This document shows, piece by piece, positions 23,729 to 38,196 of a stretch of DNA of 64,000 bases; position 1 is the stretch's first letter, and every line of letters begins with the position of its first letter. Source of the DNA: Fasciolopsis buskii (lineage: Eukaryota; Platyhelminthes; Trematoda; Plagiorchiida; Fasciolidae). Below the pieces are notes generated by a model, which did not search any database, was not told the DNA's origin, and saw only the letters and a list, made by a program, of their open reading frames with translations. The stretch covers positions 97,449 to 161,448 of the forward strand of contig LUCM01008702.1 of the NCBI GenBank assembly GCA_008360955.1, in the 5' to 3' direction. Both the position numbers and the translations under genes were made by a program.

Positions 23729-25168
23729 AGGGCGAAACGAGTTAAAAGTTGAGAAACTCGAGGTTGGATTTCTTAGCACAAAACCAAATGATAGCCCGAC
23801 TGAAATAACAGACTGACTGGCTTGCCGATAGACCTCTTCGTTTTAGTGATCATGAAGAAAATGAAGGAATCCCAAGGGGAAGCAACATTCATGCAAAAGA
23901 GAATGTCTGTTAGGGTGAGGCTCAGTGAGAAAGGCAGGAATGTCAATAAGGGGGGACAAGTTTTCCTTTAAAGTGACCTAATCAAGGCAAACATTTCCGA
24001 AACACTGGAAATCATATTTCTGCCTCCAAATGACCCAGGAAATATTTTTGTGGATTAATTGAGACAGCTGACTGAATCAAACTAGTCTGAATGACGGTTA
24101 AGAAAGTGTTCGAAATCAAGCTTGCTTATTCCCAGGCGCCAAATCGATTGATGACCAATCACCATCGACTACTGGCCGCTTTTACTACTCTTGTTCTAAA
24201 CGCCATCAAGGACATTTTTGACAAATCGAAAAAACATGTTCCGCTGTGCTTAAAACTAAATGACTGTTTCAGTTCGTCCCCTTGCTATCCAATTTGGCTT
24301 GTTTCTCTCAAAAATAGAGTACGGATAAACTCTGAGGAAAACTAAGGAAAGTAACCGCAAACGGACTTATGAATGATATATTACCAACAACCAACTCTTT
24401 TCAGATGCTGCATATGACACTGTGCAATCTCCTCCGTTAATTCAATCAGTGCAAATGTTGGTAAACCAGCGTGGAAAGACTAACTCCCACATTGTACACG
24501 ACAATCAGAAGATCACTGAACCCCTTCACTTGACGACACTGATCAAACTAACTTCAGTCAATAGTTACTATCGGTTTGAAATGTGTCAGTGTGGTGGAGT
24601 CACAAAAAATAATTCCAACGTTGTCCGACTCATATGAGTATTAAAGTAACAGATAATGCGCTATTGAATTGGCTGCCAAAAATATTAGGTAGATCGCTTA
24701 CAAAGTACTGAGATCTCTACGTTCGTTATTCACATCGTAAAGGTTTCACATCCAGCCAATGTGACATTAACAGTGCTTAAGTAGTTACTTTTCTGTTTAG
24801 CCGCTCAAAAGCAAACTTTTCAGGATCATAGTGCTAAATTCAGCGACGATTCCTGTTCTAAGACATCCCGAGAAACAATGTTTAAAGTCACATCACAGAT
24901 TACTGCAAGTAATAAAATTGGTAACGTTGCTAATTCGGCTTCGTATCCATGAGGAATTTCAAAGTGGACTTTCCCTGGAGATCAACGTCATAACTAGAAC
25001 AGCATTATTATATGCACGTTTGAACAGAAATGTCACTGCCTGTGCACTGTAGATGCTGGCTTGGCTGAAACCGCTGCCATACGCATGCCAAAATCAATGA
25101 TCTCCAAAGTTGCAAACTGTCAACCCATGCTAAACTACTTACCATCGGTCAGAGCTGTTCACATAGGT

Positions 25169-25186
25169 GGATAAAATATTTTATCC
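25169..25186. repeat. 18-bp perfect palindrome
   Basis: GGATAAAATATTTTATCC is fully self-complementary. No function can be assigned; chance is plausible in AT-rich DNA. Confidence 0.8.
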
Positions 25187-25839
25187 GACCCATTATGTGA
25201 GTTTAAATGATCTACTTCCACCCTTTCCTATTACCTTTCGGAATTTTATGGAAACTTTTGTTAATCAGTTTGCCCTCGAAAATAGATGCATACTATTTCA
25301 CCAAAGCTTTAGTTGATTCCAACGATAAAGACTGCTATCCATATTGGTAGAAGATTGTAAGTACAACTTTATTTGTAATTGCATTTAAAAATCAATCTTT
25401 GTCGATGTAAGTTGGTAAACTGGGTGAAGAAAAACGAAGCACTCGGTGAAAAAGGAATCTCATTCCCGAAGCATGCATTTCTGATAGTTGTGTACGCACC
25501 AAGCTAGTTATTCCACGGACATGACGAGATTGTGTTTTGGAAAAAACAAAGCAACCAGTGCGATCACCGAACAAGCCACAATTCCTTTCTCACAACAACA
25601 AATTTGCAAAAAAGATATATGCATTGTATAACATATGAATAATTTCACGTGAGACCAGAACCTCTCGATTCTTCAACGTGCACACTTAGTGAACTTGAAG
25701 TTGTTTTTACCATCCGTAATTGCCTTATTCAGCACAAATAAAACACGACCTAATTGCACAAGCTTGACGGAAACATGCAAATACAATGTTTAATCCCTAT
25801 CCCCTTCTTCATGTTGCATTTCATGTGCTTACGTAGGTG

Positions 25840-25854
25840 TATATATATATATAC
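25840..25854. repeat. (TA)n microsatellite
   Basis: Short TATATATATATATAC run. Confidence 0.85.
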
Positions 25855-28794
25855 GTGCATATAATTTATTGCCTCATCTAGTATGAGTAGCTTTTTTCCT
25901 AAGTGCTTTTTGCTTATTTGAACAGAATAAAGAAGAAGAAAAAGCAAAAACTTCACTGCTTTGAACGTTGGAAAATCAAACAGAAGAGACACGGAACACT
26001 GACTGAGTGGTCCCAATCTGACTTCCGTTTCAGAGGATTGGAACAATTGAAGGAATACGTGAAATGTCAATTCGAACTTCATTTTAATAGAAAACAGATT
26101 TATAAATTACCTTTAATCAATGCGGAATCGAAATAAACTTTGCGTCAAACGTGATCGGTGGTGCCGGGCCACGAAAGTTTACATACTTTGACAAACTCGA
26201 AAATCCGAGCTGCAAATGTTTGAAACACTACGTAAATAATTGTTCGTGTTTGGCTAACTTTTCGTTCAATGCGGTTGACCTCTTCGACCTCATATTCGTT
26301 ATCCTATTGCTTGTGTGCAACACTACGACTGTGAAGTCCACAACTGAAATGTCCCAACCCAACCAGGCTTCCGCCCTATGTCCTTATTTATTCACTGTTA
26401 ACGATTATAAAATTGTGTGGGTATACATAAAGACAAAACTGTATAGTACAGTGTTTTTCAAATGACCTCTTTTTGAGCCACGGAAAAATAAGCTTTGAAT
26501 AAAACATTACCACTCATGTGCCATGAGGTCCTGAGATTTCACACAGTCTAATCGAAGTCTTGTAAATCGGGGAGTCACAAATGGTACATTACATCCTTGT
26601 ATCATGTACGAAAACTAAGTGATTGGTTTAACATTCCGACTGATTAGAGAGTTAGTGCCTTACTCGGTGATTCCGAGGGAACAGAAGGGTGTATGATGGG
26701 AAAAGTAAACGAGTGTGTTCGTTTGTAGAATTTGCAGCCATGTCATTTAACACAGCCGCTGTCAAGAGTAATCTGCGTTGCTTTTAGCCACAGCACTTGT
26801 GTCTGGTCGATTCGAAGGCTGTGAACTGAAAGGGTAAAAGTTTAGTCCCCTTGCGTCACTGACGACTTGAGTTGAACGTCGAAGGGTTATGAACAGAAGA
26901 GAGAGATGATTTATCATTCTGTTAACGAGGACAACATTTCTACAACAACCAGCATGATTATCCAGGGTTTATTAATGAACATATTCCATAAATTTTGGAA
27001 AGAATGGCACTGCGATAAGAATGAAGCAGAATTAAGGTCTGTACATGGATGGATTGAGACGGACCGGTATATTTGGATGGCCTAGTAATTTTACGCGTAG
27101 GTCATAGCAACACATTGTTAAGCGCATTTTTCAGCATGTTCACGAGGCCTAAATTCAATACCACTTGCGGTACCAAACAGCTCCCTCACCAGGCGAATGC
27201 AATTTTTCTTTGAACTGATCGTCGGAAAAATGACCATAAAAATGTACTTGGATTTTAATAAGGAGAATTCAGTATTTTTTCCATTTTGAGAATTTGTAAT
27301 TCGTGATTGTCGTTGGCTTTATAACAACTATATCTCACTGACTTTGCCAATACTTAGCAAACATTTTCGCCATGAATATAAGGTTCTGATACTGTAGATG
27401 GATACTAAAAACCATGGTGATTATAGTACGGTATCATATCGTGTGCTGCATATGTGCTAAATAGGAAAGCGAAGTGGGGATGGATGATTGTGGGTTAGAC
27501 CATTTCACTGCTTACTATCCATACGGATCAGGGGTCAGGACTGTAGGTCTCGCCCAAAATCTTCGTCGTATTCGAAGCTCCTAAGACAAGTCATACGTTG
27601 CTGAATTCGACCAATTTGTGGCAGCAGCCGTGCAAAATCGGTACCGGATTTGTGCTAAAATCGTGTGGGGAATTTCAGTGGGCCACTAAATGCCTGTTAT
27701 GTCAGCTTAATGACAATATCGTTCGGCTCACATTCATTTGTCCCAGCAGAGCATACTCACCGCTGATGATACCTTTTATGATTGAGACAAACATCGAATG
27801 CTTACGAGGTTCTATTGTTGATTTCAGTATCCACATTAGCTAATGAATTACCTCATGTAACGAATTTCGTGTTACATATGAAATTTCAAACTCCCATTTT
27901 CTGCATTCATTTTTTAACCAAAGTGACACAATAACGTTCGTTGCACTTTTTTGTCTTTTATCATTCAAACCTTGCACTTATTGCTTCATGAATAAGACTG
28001 AATTATCGACTGTTGCTAGGAGGCATTTGTTGAAACGTTTTAACGAGCCAATTATGCTGTTCCACGATTCGGGTTATGCATTGTTCAGTTAGTAGCAATT
28101 TGCTGGCAGCCGTTTGTAATAAATGGAAATGCAAGCACAAGGACAAGGTAACTTTCGGAATTCAGTCGCTTTTGTGAATTGCCTTCAGTCAGATTAGATT
28201 GCTACAATTTGTAGTCTTTTCAATAATTCCGAACATTGCGTAATAAATGAACACGAGACTAGATGATTCCTGTCGGGTCCTAGCCCATGGTATGTTTTAC
28301 ACAAATACTGTTCTCAGGGACAGCGACCAGAAGAAAAGCATTCCATTGGTCATTTTTGTTAACGAGGAGCAATTCTAAAAATACCAGTGCTGTGTGTTCT
28401 GTTGCAGTCTTTGGACAGCAAATAGGTTCGGGAGAGTGAATACTAGGATTATCTTTGCTGTCAGGTGTGACCATGTAGGCTATTCATGGGTAATTTGTCT
28501 TTTCCTGTCTAATTTGACATGAAATGTACCGAAAGACTAAAATACGTATATTGAACAAACTAACAAATAGGATATGAGCGATTGCGATTAAAGAGTCCAA
28601 CTAATCGAGAAACGCCGTCGGTTTTAAACACTTTGGATGGATGTAGTTGCTTCAATCTTATAAAACCAGTCACACAATGAGATACAGTATCGCATGTGGT
28701 CGGCCAACCTCGTCTTCTATCATTCTTACTCACGAAATAACAAACGACTAAATACTGTATAAAAATAGTCCAAACAAATATTTTTCAACCCAAC

Positions 28795-28860
28795 TGGAAT
28801 TCGAACCCTCGAACGGACCAGGCCAAAACACGTGTACCTCTCGGGATCTGCAATATGAGG
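28795..28860 (-). repeat. tRNA-like T-arm, possible SINE fossil
   Basis: On the minus strand, GGGTTCGAATTCC resembles a tRNA B box with a TTCGAAT T-loop, preceded by a TGGCCTGGTCC block. The T-stem has only three pairs, and I find no convincing A box, anticodon arm or acceptor stem. It could be the end of a second tRNA-derived SINE or a coincidence. It is not a functional tRNA. Confidence 0.25.
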
Positions 28861-31800
28861 TGTAAGGCTACACCGGGGTAGTTCGACATTCCACTTTAGA
28901 TCTATTGACTATCTGCCGAATTTGTGTAAGCTCGTGATATTTGTCATAGTAAACGTTTCGTCACTTCATTGTCAGCGCAAGATTTTACAGTGAAAAAACC
29001 GGCCTCCAGTAGTTGCGCCTGTGAATGGCCAACAATCCACCCGATGTGGAAGACGTTTCACAGCTTGATCGTTTGCATTCTCTTCTAAAATTTGTCAAAA
29101 ACAAAGGGTAAATGTTATTTGTAATTATAATGAATGCGGGTAGAAATACAGATAACTTTTTAGTGATTGAAATTCATCCCTAGCTTTGCCAGTGCTCTTG
29201 TACGCGGAAGTGATCGCTGAGAATTTTCCGATGCGAAAACACAGTTTACTGGCCTTGCTAAGACCTGTAAGTAGGCCGAGATTTTCGGTCTTGTCGAGCG
29301 TGCTATAGAAGTCCTGGAGTTTCCACGAGCAGCTTTTTGGACACAGCTGCGGATCGTATAGACGATTACAATAAGCTCCATCTTTAGACTTGATTCGGAA
29401 ATTATTTGGTACAAAAGTGCAAGATGGTTTGACAGACTTTGTCACATTCAGATGCAAATACACCCGCATTCCTAATGGTTTTGCTTTCCATACTGTCTAC
29501 TGAAGCCGAATGGTGTTTACGACCAAGATCGGACGAATGGCTGGTTGTACAGCTAATTTATGCGGTTGAACAAAAACATACCTTCCATTTACGAAAGATC
29601 TATGCAAATAATAATATTAATACTGATGTAAAAGCGAAAAAACGATGTTTGTCTTCCGAAACTTCGGATAAGCACATTGGCTGACTCCTCACTTTGTAAT
29701 TATTTACAGTACCATACAGGTTTCTCTGACAAAAGGAACCAGAAAGTTGAATACTTCCACGATTAACCCTAAGACTTCTTACCTACTCAATAGGTTACTT
29801 ACAAGCAAGTAAAATTAGTAATAATGATTATTTGGGTTAGGAACACTCAGTTTTTCCTTCGGTAAATTTGTTTTTCGGCTGAATGTCATTTTAATTTTTC
29901 TGACCCATCCGAATGCACAGTTGAACAACTCCGTCATCTCCGAAATGCACCCGGATGCTACAGAAATGTGCCAGCCAATTGCGGTCTGACATCAGGTTTT
30001 TCACAAATACTAAGGAAGTACATTTGAAACCTGTCACTTCCGTTCGCCTCTTCATTGATCATCATAAAACACCATGTGAGAGAAATTTTACACTCGTCTG
30101 TCTCCATTTACAAATGGGTATACACGCAAGCATACACGCACGGACGCCCAGTTGTACATCATTACAAATGACGACCATGGACTGGAATCTTCGGGTTTGT
30201 TGGTTTGTCACCACGGAAGTGACAGCATATCACGTTGAAGTAGCTCAACTCCATCACCTTCTCTCTCTGCCTTCGTTTGCACCCGGTCCCTGACCCGAAA
30301 TCGTTAAGCCCATAAATGTTTGATTGATGGTGAACGATATGACACAAGGATATGAAAAATACCGAAGCGTGGTCGATTTCCTCTGTCGTCGAAGTCTACG
30401 CACTTTGTCCTCGATTGTTATTTCAGTTTGCCCTCATATATTCTGACAACTGTGGATTCACGAAATGAGTGATCTTTAAAATACGGGTAGAATAGGACCG
30501 TGGTGTTAAACTGCTCTTCAAAATTGGTAATACAGTCGAAATAGAAACCGCTAAATTCATACTAATGTTCACATATGCAAAAATGCGTATTGTTTGCATG
30601 CGTAGCTTGTATTATCTTGCTTTTTCCCTCCTTGTACGCTTTTTTCCTTCATCTTTATTTGCACAGACCTAGGTGGCTTTTAGTTGAAGGGTGTCAGATG
30701 AAGAAGTTTAGCGGCGACGAAAGATTTCCAGTCCACGACTTCCTTATGTGAATGTCATTATGTCAACCGCTCGATGAGAGCTGGTTGTAAATGCATTCAA
30801 CCGGAGAAAGGAAAATAGAGGAAAGATATGGGCTGTTCTCATAAAAGGGCAAAATATGTGCTTAACCGGTCTAGTTATCACCTAAGATTGATGAAGAAAA
30901 GAATCATACGGAAATGAACAAACAAAATACAAAAAATCTGAAATCAGAATAGACAACCAACGAACTACGGACCCGAAAGACCTAAATGTCAGCAAAATAA
31001 AAGCCGTCGAAAATCGTAGGCCACGGGGATTTGGTGTGGCACATTTTAGGAATACCTGATTCGGTACATTACTATTAGGCTGGCTGAATAGTCCATATTC
31101 TGAAACCGATCACTTACTGTGAATGTCTCCTCTCAAATGAGTTGAAAATAGTAGGACTGTAATTTATGAAACCACTATGACTTCGTTATGCATACAAGCT
31201 CTCTGTTTAACAATAGCTCAATGCAAGCAGCCCTTCCTGCTGAATAAAATCGTTGCATTTACAGCGGATGAAATAGTAAAGCATATGTCCGTTTATCTTG
31301 CAGATTCGCGGTTCATTTTTCATATCGAGTGAGCATAGCACGTGAATTGATGTGCTGTGGGAAGCAACCGAGGCTGCAGATCGGTTGGTAGTTTCGTTGG
31401 TCTCTTGGCACAAACTCCAGACGAACATATTGATCGCGATCTCTATCATGGCCAGGATGAGGACGTTAACGATCAATAATGTGACTGACGATTATTCAAG
31501 AAACTAATTAATATTCACTTAATGTCCCTCTGACTCATTACTCAGTGGAGGCCAACAAGGCATCAACTTTAAATATGCATACATCTCGACAGCTCTACGG
31601 ATCTATTAGGAAGCCCAGTTGTCGAATGAATACACTATCGGAAAGATGCTTACATGTGAACTGTTGTGTACCTATAAAGAATCGGTTCTGTTCAAACCTT
31701 ATCCCAGAAGGTAAGCAACACCGGCGCGGAACTTGTGTTTGTTAAGGAACATTGAACGATAATCATGCAACGGTGCTCAAATGATACCCGCTGGAGCTGA

Positions 31801-33689
31801 TTTACGAGCATCCTATAGAAAGGTCTCGTATCTCCGAGAGTGACAAACGTTCAAACACATCATGCAGTGGACTTTTAAAAGCAACAGACTTGTTGCAAGG
31901 CGCTGGAATTCAATCATCCTTTGGACTTCATGCGCACGAGATTTGATCATTGTTTTCAACAGCAAATGGATATCATAATTCCGTCCAGTTAGCATAGGTA
32001 ACTGTGAGGTAGATTTTATGTATCTAGCTCACCCGTGAAAAAGCCACAGAAGTACTGAGCAACATTATGATCTTTGGCAGAAATCTCAAGCGATCTTCTC
32101 GTTTTTTTCACTGTTCGAGCACTATTAACGCCTAGTTCTGAGGCTTCTCATCGCCATTGGAATAAGTGTAGTGAGCCCGTGGTTCCTAGAGGCCAACCGG
32201 AAGTAGCCGTTGCGTGACTGGTCATGCGACTGATAAATCAGACTGTACCTGTCATTTCGCATGCGGGTGGATTCGTTACCTCTCCGTCTAACCTAATCTG
32301 GCGTGGGCCAAACATAACAATACAAAGATGACGACATCAACTAGATGCAAGTCAACTAGGTCACCAGTCACAAAACAACTCACTGAAAGAATGCACTATG
32401 TTAATCGGGGTGTACAAGGCTGAATGCATTTCCAAGATCGGGACATTACTCCAATGGTCTAAGGCATTAGCCGCTCTCTGTTAGGGCAGATGAATTAATA
32501 ATTTGATCTTACCTTGGCAATCAAACATCTATCCTCTCGGCTAGTTCATTCTTCCTCCTGTCATTTATGTCACGTAGGCTTCGCTCTTCAACCATGATTT
32601 TATTGAACACAAGTATTAAATGTGCATATCCGCAGGTGAACGGAAGACATCTGGAATACATAACACAGACCATCAAATTCAACCATTTTTATTTAAAATT
32701 TAGTGACGCGAAATATTAGTTTCATTAAGCAGAATGGGAAATTATCTTCCGTCTGACGAGCACCATGTGAGTTTTATTGTTTCACAGACAACTCCATTTT
32801 AGCTTAAATGTGCCGAAGTAGAAAATAAGTTTTTTCTTTGTTTCTTTCTGTGCCTTATGTTGGCATGATTTCATGAAAAGTTGAGTTAGATTGAATTTCC
32901 GCTGGTTCATAGGTCCATTTTGTTCTCGTTTGTCGTTCTATGCGTAAGCCTCTCCGCGTGGGCGTGAGTTTGTGATCGTGTGTGTGTGTATGTGTGTGTG
33001 TGCATGTGTGCATGTGTCTGCAGTTGTGATTGAGCAATTGAATTCCTACTCCCCAGTCTCGTGGGAATCAGGCAGCATTTCGTCGGTACTAGTCGTAGTC
33101 CAACCGGATTGGAAATCACTTGAATGTGGGAAAAGTTTAGTCGGTAACAGGGCTACTTCAGCCGGCGTTTTAGACAAACAAACACCTGGTCACATTAGCT
33201 CCGATTAAGGTTTCGCTGTTCGATCGGGAAAGATAAGGTGAACAATCGATCGTTAGCAGAGAAATGTCTATAAGTTCAAAAGAAGACAATAATAAGCTCA
33301 CTTTCGAAGGATACATATTGATGGATAGAAACAAGATAAAACTGACTGTCCTGGACATTTGAAAAAAGTCACTAAAGCAGGTGGTGAATAGTGAAATTTT
33401 GGAAATGAATTTCAGGATATTTGCAGATCTGTGGCGCAAAAAATTAAACAAACAATACAAAATCATGTAGACACTAACAGCATTATGCCTTCCCGAAGCA
33501 CACAAATTACTTCATTGGAGCGTTAACAAAAGCACTGATTCCGCAGTCTTAATAATATATTGGTTAGAAAAATGTTTACGTCACGTAGGTGGGATAGTAA
33601 TAGTTTGACTCAGAGCTAAAATAGTTTTTGACTCTCATTCGCGGACAAACCACGATGTGGCACGTAGTAGTCAATTACTATGCTCTGAT
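28861..33689. other. non-coding, nothing recognised
   Basis: The frames present (29125-29469 minus, 29955-30293 plus, 33170-33505 minus; all under 115 codons) show no known motif. A TG microsatellite lies at 32978-33019. Confidence 0.4.
32978..33019. repeat. (TG)n microsatellite
   Basis: An interrupted GTGTGTGTGTATGTGTGTGT run, followed by two GCATGTGT units. Confidence 0.9.
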
Positions 33690-33718
33690 GCTTTTTGAAA
33701 CCAAAAAGGCTTCGTCAG
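33690..33718 (-). other. hammerhead-like relic (second Penelope-type motif)
   Basis: On the minus strand, the core heptamer CTGACGA (forward 33712-33718) is perfect. It is followed by a five-pair stem II (AAGCC, T5 loop, GGTTT with one G-T pair) and then CAAAA where GAAA is required. The layout is that of a minimal hammerhead of Penelope-like elements with a mutated GAAA strand. No flanking element boundaries were found. Confidence 0.3.
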
Positions 33719-36700
33719 TCTCCCATGATGATTTTCGAGCGCAGCGTCAGTGAACTACTCTACAATACAAACCCATGACCTAAATGAAGGGAGATAAAGT
33801 GATCACTCAGCGGTCTGTGGATGGCCCAATGATTTTTGCCCATCTGGCTCTCCAACCAAGCGGTCACTCACCAGCCACTGTAAGGCGCCGAATGCTCATA
33901 TATACACCTGCTCACTATATCAACAAGAGGTAGTTTCGGTTAGTCCGTGTGAACCGGTGTCTGGTATGTCGTCTTATTCTGCTACATTTAAAGGAAAAGG
34001 GTTTAATCGATTCAGAGTTAGCATCGACAGACGAATAACAATACAATATTGAATCGCACTGCTTGGTGTCGTATTACTGATTTATGTTTTCACAGCTCTT
34101 TCATTGGAGAGCAGCTTGCCTGATTCAGCTGACATTTTTGATAGATACGGTGATTAACGGAAATCTCGGAGAAGAGAACACAAGTCCAATTTCTCGTATT
34201 CGGAATTTCCAGTATTGGATTTTATCATTTTTGAAATTATAACTCAAACAAACTGTTATTGAACAAGGTTAATGCTGCTGGATAGCTGGTTAGAGATCAT
34301 GTGATATTAACTTTAGGAAAATCTCTGACATCCAATCGGCATATCCCAGATTCCATGAGGGATTTCCCCAACCCATACGTCTCTGAACTCTTTTTCATTG
34401 GGAATATGTTGCAAAGACGTCACAATATCTTCGAAATGGGATAAAAAGATCACTAGCAATTTCATCATATTTCCGTTTCTTCATTGAGAGGACATGACAT
34501 AAAGTATAAATATTATTACGCTCACGAGACAGTATGACAGGATCTCATTTTTCAAGATTATTTTCCCAAGGTGATTCATGTTATGAGTGTGGGAAAAACT
34601 TGATGAACCGTAAAACAAAAGCGTCATCTTAAAAATCACTTGAATTACCATCCCAGATACCTAGGCGCACAAATCAATGGACTAGACCACTGACTGCAGT
34701 GGATTATCATGCTTTAATGGGATAATCACCATGGACGAGAGGTATATACTGCTTTGACTTAGGTTAGTGAAGTAAATAGGCAACTGATGATCGAAGGGCT
34801 AAGGAACATGAACTTTTCAAGCTAGTTAAGGCAAATTTCAGGAATTTTTTTCCACAAGCTTTTTACAAGTTAGATATTTTCGTTGTGCTTTTCTAGGTCC
34901 GCCTTTTATTAAAATTTGCTTTTATCTGTGATTAGGAAGTTGCAGCGTCACAGCATTACCCCTTCGGCCACAGAAATCTTTTTGTGGACACTGCGCTGCG
35001 CTTAGCAGGAATTTGGAGCAGAAGACTTTGTTCATGACCTTCGGTCAAGAAAGGTGAAATGCAGCGCAGAACACCGAGAAGCCAAGTTTCTCCCGAGAAT
35101 TCAGAGTACCAGGACAGATAATCGGTTTTCAAGGTGACTAGAGACAGAACGGAAGACAGCATTGTAGCCTCCCTATAAAGGACCGTTTGCAACTACATTA
35201 ACAGCAAATTTTCGCACCATACCGCATGTTCTGCTAAGCATGGTGAAGCAATATCTTTGATGAATAAAATACTTTCAACATTACTGCACCTACACATCAC
35301 AGGAAGGGTGACCACATCCACTAGAGCAAATGCATTTGATACAAGTATCACCTGATGTACAAGGATCGAATTAATACCAGTGACCACATTTGGGCTGTCT
35401 GGTTATCTGCAGTGCTGACAGTGCTTTTCTGCTAAAAGCGACTTTGAATTACAACAATTTAGTTAGCCTCTACAGGGAACAACAATTTGTAAGTATTATG
35501 TGACATTCTGAATTTGCACGAGAATTCACATGTTGTTCGAAATGGTAAATTCACTTATGTATTACCTATATGAAAGTCATGGCAAGCAATCAGAATAGAG
35601 CCGGCGCTCATTCGCTTACTGAACATATAGTCTACTATTGACCATAACCCGGACATTCGCTTTGAAGTTGGAATAGGTTTGCTGTCAACTGAATGTTTGC
35701 TAACGTAATTTGCATTTGAGAGTCTAGTTCACGGAAGCCGAGCAGTAGATCATTTATCCAACAACTGGAACATTGACTCTTGGATTATGGCTCTTTTCAT
35801 CGTCTTTGGAATTTTCTTTCCCAAACTCGTTATAATATTTAACCATCTGACATCGCAGGTGCCCATTTTCCTAACTGATATTCCACACTCCCGCAGATGA
35901 GCTGCAACTGGAGCGGACTGAAATGAGTTAATAAGTTCTATTGTAGTTATGGCTTCCTTTGCGTAAAAAAGATATTTGTTAACAGTTTTTGAAAACAGTC
36001 TGAAAACGTTTGCAGTTCCCTCGTATCGGTTACTTGCAATCACAGCTCTACTTCTTACACCTATTGTGTTGTGATCATGACTGGAAAAATTAACCGTTTT
36101 AACCATTTTTTTCGGAATTAGCCATCTATCAATTTTTTGCTGTCTTCCCTTCAGGGATCAAAGCTTGACAAGGCTTAACTGGCGGTACCCTTGCAAACGC
36201 AGCCCCTTAACTTTGGTCTACTAGGCTAGGCGTGTTATCGGTAAATGTGCTATACTCTCGCAGCGATGCGCGTTCGGTATTGCCTCGAGAGATGGCGGCG
36301 TGCGGCGGGGAGTTCCTAGCATTAGAAAATGATTGATGGTACCGTTACGTGAACTGATCACCCCAGCTCAGTAGAAACTAGTAGCTACCAGGATCAATAT
36401 GTTGGCCGTTTGCATTAGGTTCATATGAAGCAAAATGAATAAAAATATGCAGGGTGTATAGTCTCTGAAGAATCACAATGCAAATGCGTCCACTATCCGC
36501 TAAAATCTACTAATTTAGGTATATATGTTGTCAGATTCCCCTATTTAATGAACCAGGTAGTCGTATTTAAGTACCAGGTTTTAGTTCAAATTTCACCAGC
36601 ATTCATTAGTAAAATTTGCTGACATCGTGGACAGCTTCTTGGACAGATTTCTCCCGGAGGAGTGTTGTCGCTCATTTGCATGTATGACCAAGAACTTTTG

Positions 36701-38196
36701 TCACTCCATACGAGAGATGATGTATCACAATATTCCCCCTAGGGTAATGACTTCCGCACAATGTTCCTCAGGCTGTTTTGCCATACTGTCTGTAGAGTTA
36801 GTTGGGTCGTTGTTTTCCCTGGCGGAAAATCAATCATCAACACAAATCTTCCTTCCATCCCCAAGAGAAATGATTTTTTGCTTGACCATTTTGTCCTCCG
36901 AGCGGTCAGGAATGAGCAGAGTCTGATTCAGTTCCTCGATTGTAACTGATTTCTGGTCATCTGTCACGGCCGGTGCTTTTATTGTGGAGAACATAGCTCC
37001 CGTTAGAATAAATCAATCCACGTCCAATTTGCTGGGGATACAATGCCTGGCAGAAAAAATTACAAAGCTTTAGATGCCCGTTGGTTGCCTTCAATGCGAT
37101 CACAGGATGGTCCCGAAAAGGAAACACAATTACTTTAAGACACATTACTTGGAGCGTAATAATGACAGAACACATTCGTGACAGCCCCTATAATTACGAG
37201 CATTTGGGAAAAGTTTGTGTGGCCTGGATTCATCGTACATGGGGAAATCGACTTCAAATTTACTTCATTATTTGCATTCGATTTTACTAGCGTTATCTAG
37301 TGATATTTAATTTGTTTTGTTGACTGAAACTGACGTACATGGACTTCACATAGACCATACTGGCTGGTTGCAGGCCAAGGAAGAATGAGCGAAAAAAGAA
37401 TCTGAACTCACACTAATCATATTGAACTGCAGGATATCTACCGTTTGACCACTTCCAAAATTTCCTTATGCTATTGGCGTTGATTTGCTGATCATTGGGC
37501 AATAACATAATTCTCGGGGTTACTACCTTTCTATCTTCTCTATTCCTTGTTGTACTACCAAAAATTTAGGGAGATCAAATTTTTCATCTAACAGATAACT
37601 TTGCCGCATTTATTACGAATTCGGGAGCTTTAATAAAACAATTTTGGCCTGGATATTATGCAAGATGATCAACCGGTTGTGTTATTGAGAATCACGGAGA
37701 TAACGATTCAAACGTGACAGCGGGAAAATTGCCACCAACTTACGAATCAGATTGATTCTAAATTGATCCGAATTCAATCAGACCTGATATAGAACTGAGC
37801 GGAAATGCCAAAAACGCAGGACGTACGATTTATCCCGGATCACTTGGCCACATTTTGCGATTGTGTATATGATGTTACGGAAATTAGGCTGCACTAGGGT
37901 GTATTTGATAGGCTTAATCGAAAATGATATAAACATCCTGCAGATGTAGAGAGAAATGCGGGCATATTTGACAAACCAGTACTAATCGATCTTGGCGTAC
38001 TTTGCCAAATAAGTTGGATGCCTATTGACTTGTTATTAGTCTAACTGGAAACTGTCTATTTGTCCACAATAAAAAGTCAAAGTGAAAATAATTTTTCCGA
38101 AAATGAAAACGCTATGATCATGTTCTCTGTCTTTCCCCAGTACAATAAGACGGCAATGATAGGATTCTGTGTTAGTTTTGATCTTATTACGTTACA
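33719..38196. other. non-coding, one unassigned minus-strand frame
   Basis: A 118-codon minus-strand frame (36106 down to 35750) has natural-looking composition, and the acceptor-like GTTAATTTTTCCAG falls inside its first codons. It could be a terminal exon, but I recognise no domain and its length is at chance level. A short GC-rich patch (GGCGGCGTGCGGCGGGG) lies at about 36293-36309. Nothing else is seen. Confidence 0.3.

Larger units (their letters stand above)
20159..28794. other. non-coding with microsatellites
   Basis: No frame exceeds about 115 codons (20991-21338 minus), and none is recognisable. The stretch holds several simple repeats listed separately, and a G/T-rich patch at about 23390-23460. 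The longer of the other frames (25750-26082 minus, 26151-26465 plus) are at chance length and lack known motifs. Confidence 0.4.

Noticed and set aside
20100..25860. Microsatellite clusters as a possible CRISPR array or satellite
   Set aside because: They are simple dinucleotide runs. There is no regularly spaced repeat-spacer structure, and the window is eukaryotic.
28795..28860. Possible functional tRNA gene on the minus strand
   Set aside because: Only a T-arm-like sequence is present. The T-stem is broken and no acceptor or anticodon arm can be formed.
28950..28985. Minus-strand CTGACAA...GACGAAACG, resembling a hammerhead
   Set aside because: The core heptamer is wrong at a required G and no stem II can pair between the strands.
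32465..32505. A-box-like TGGTCTAAGGC, resembling the SINE head
   Set aside because: No B box or SINE tail follows within 100 bases.
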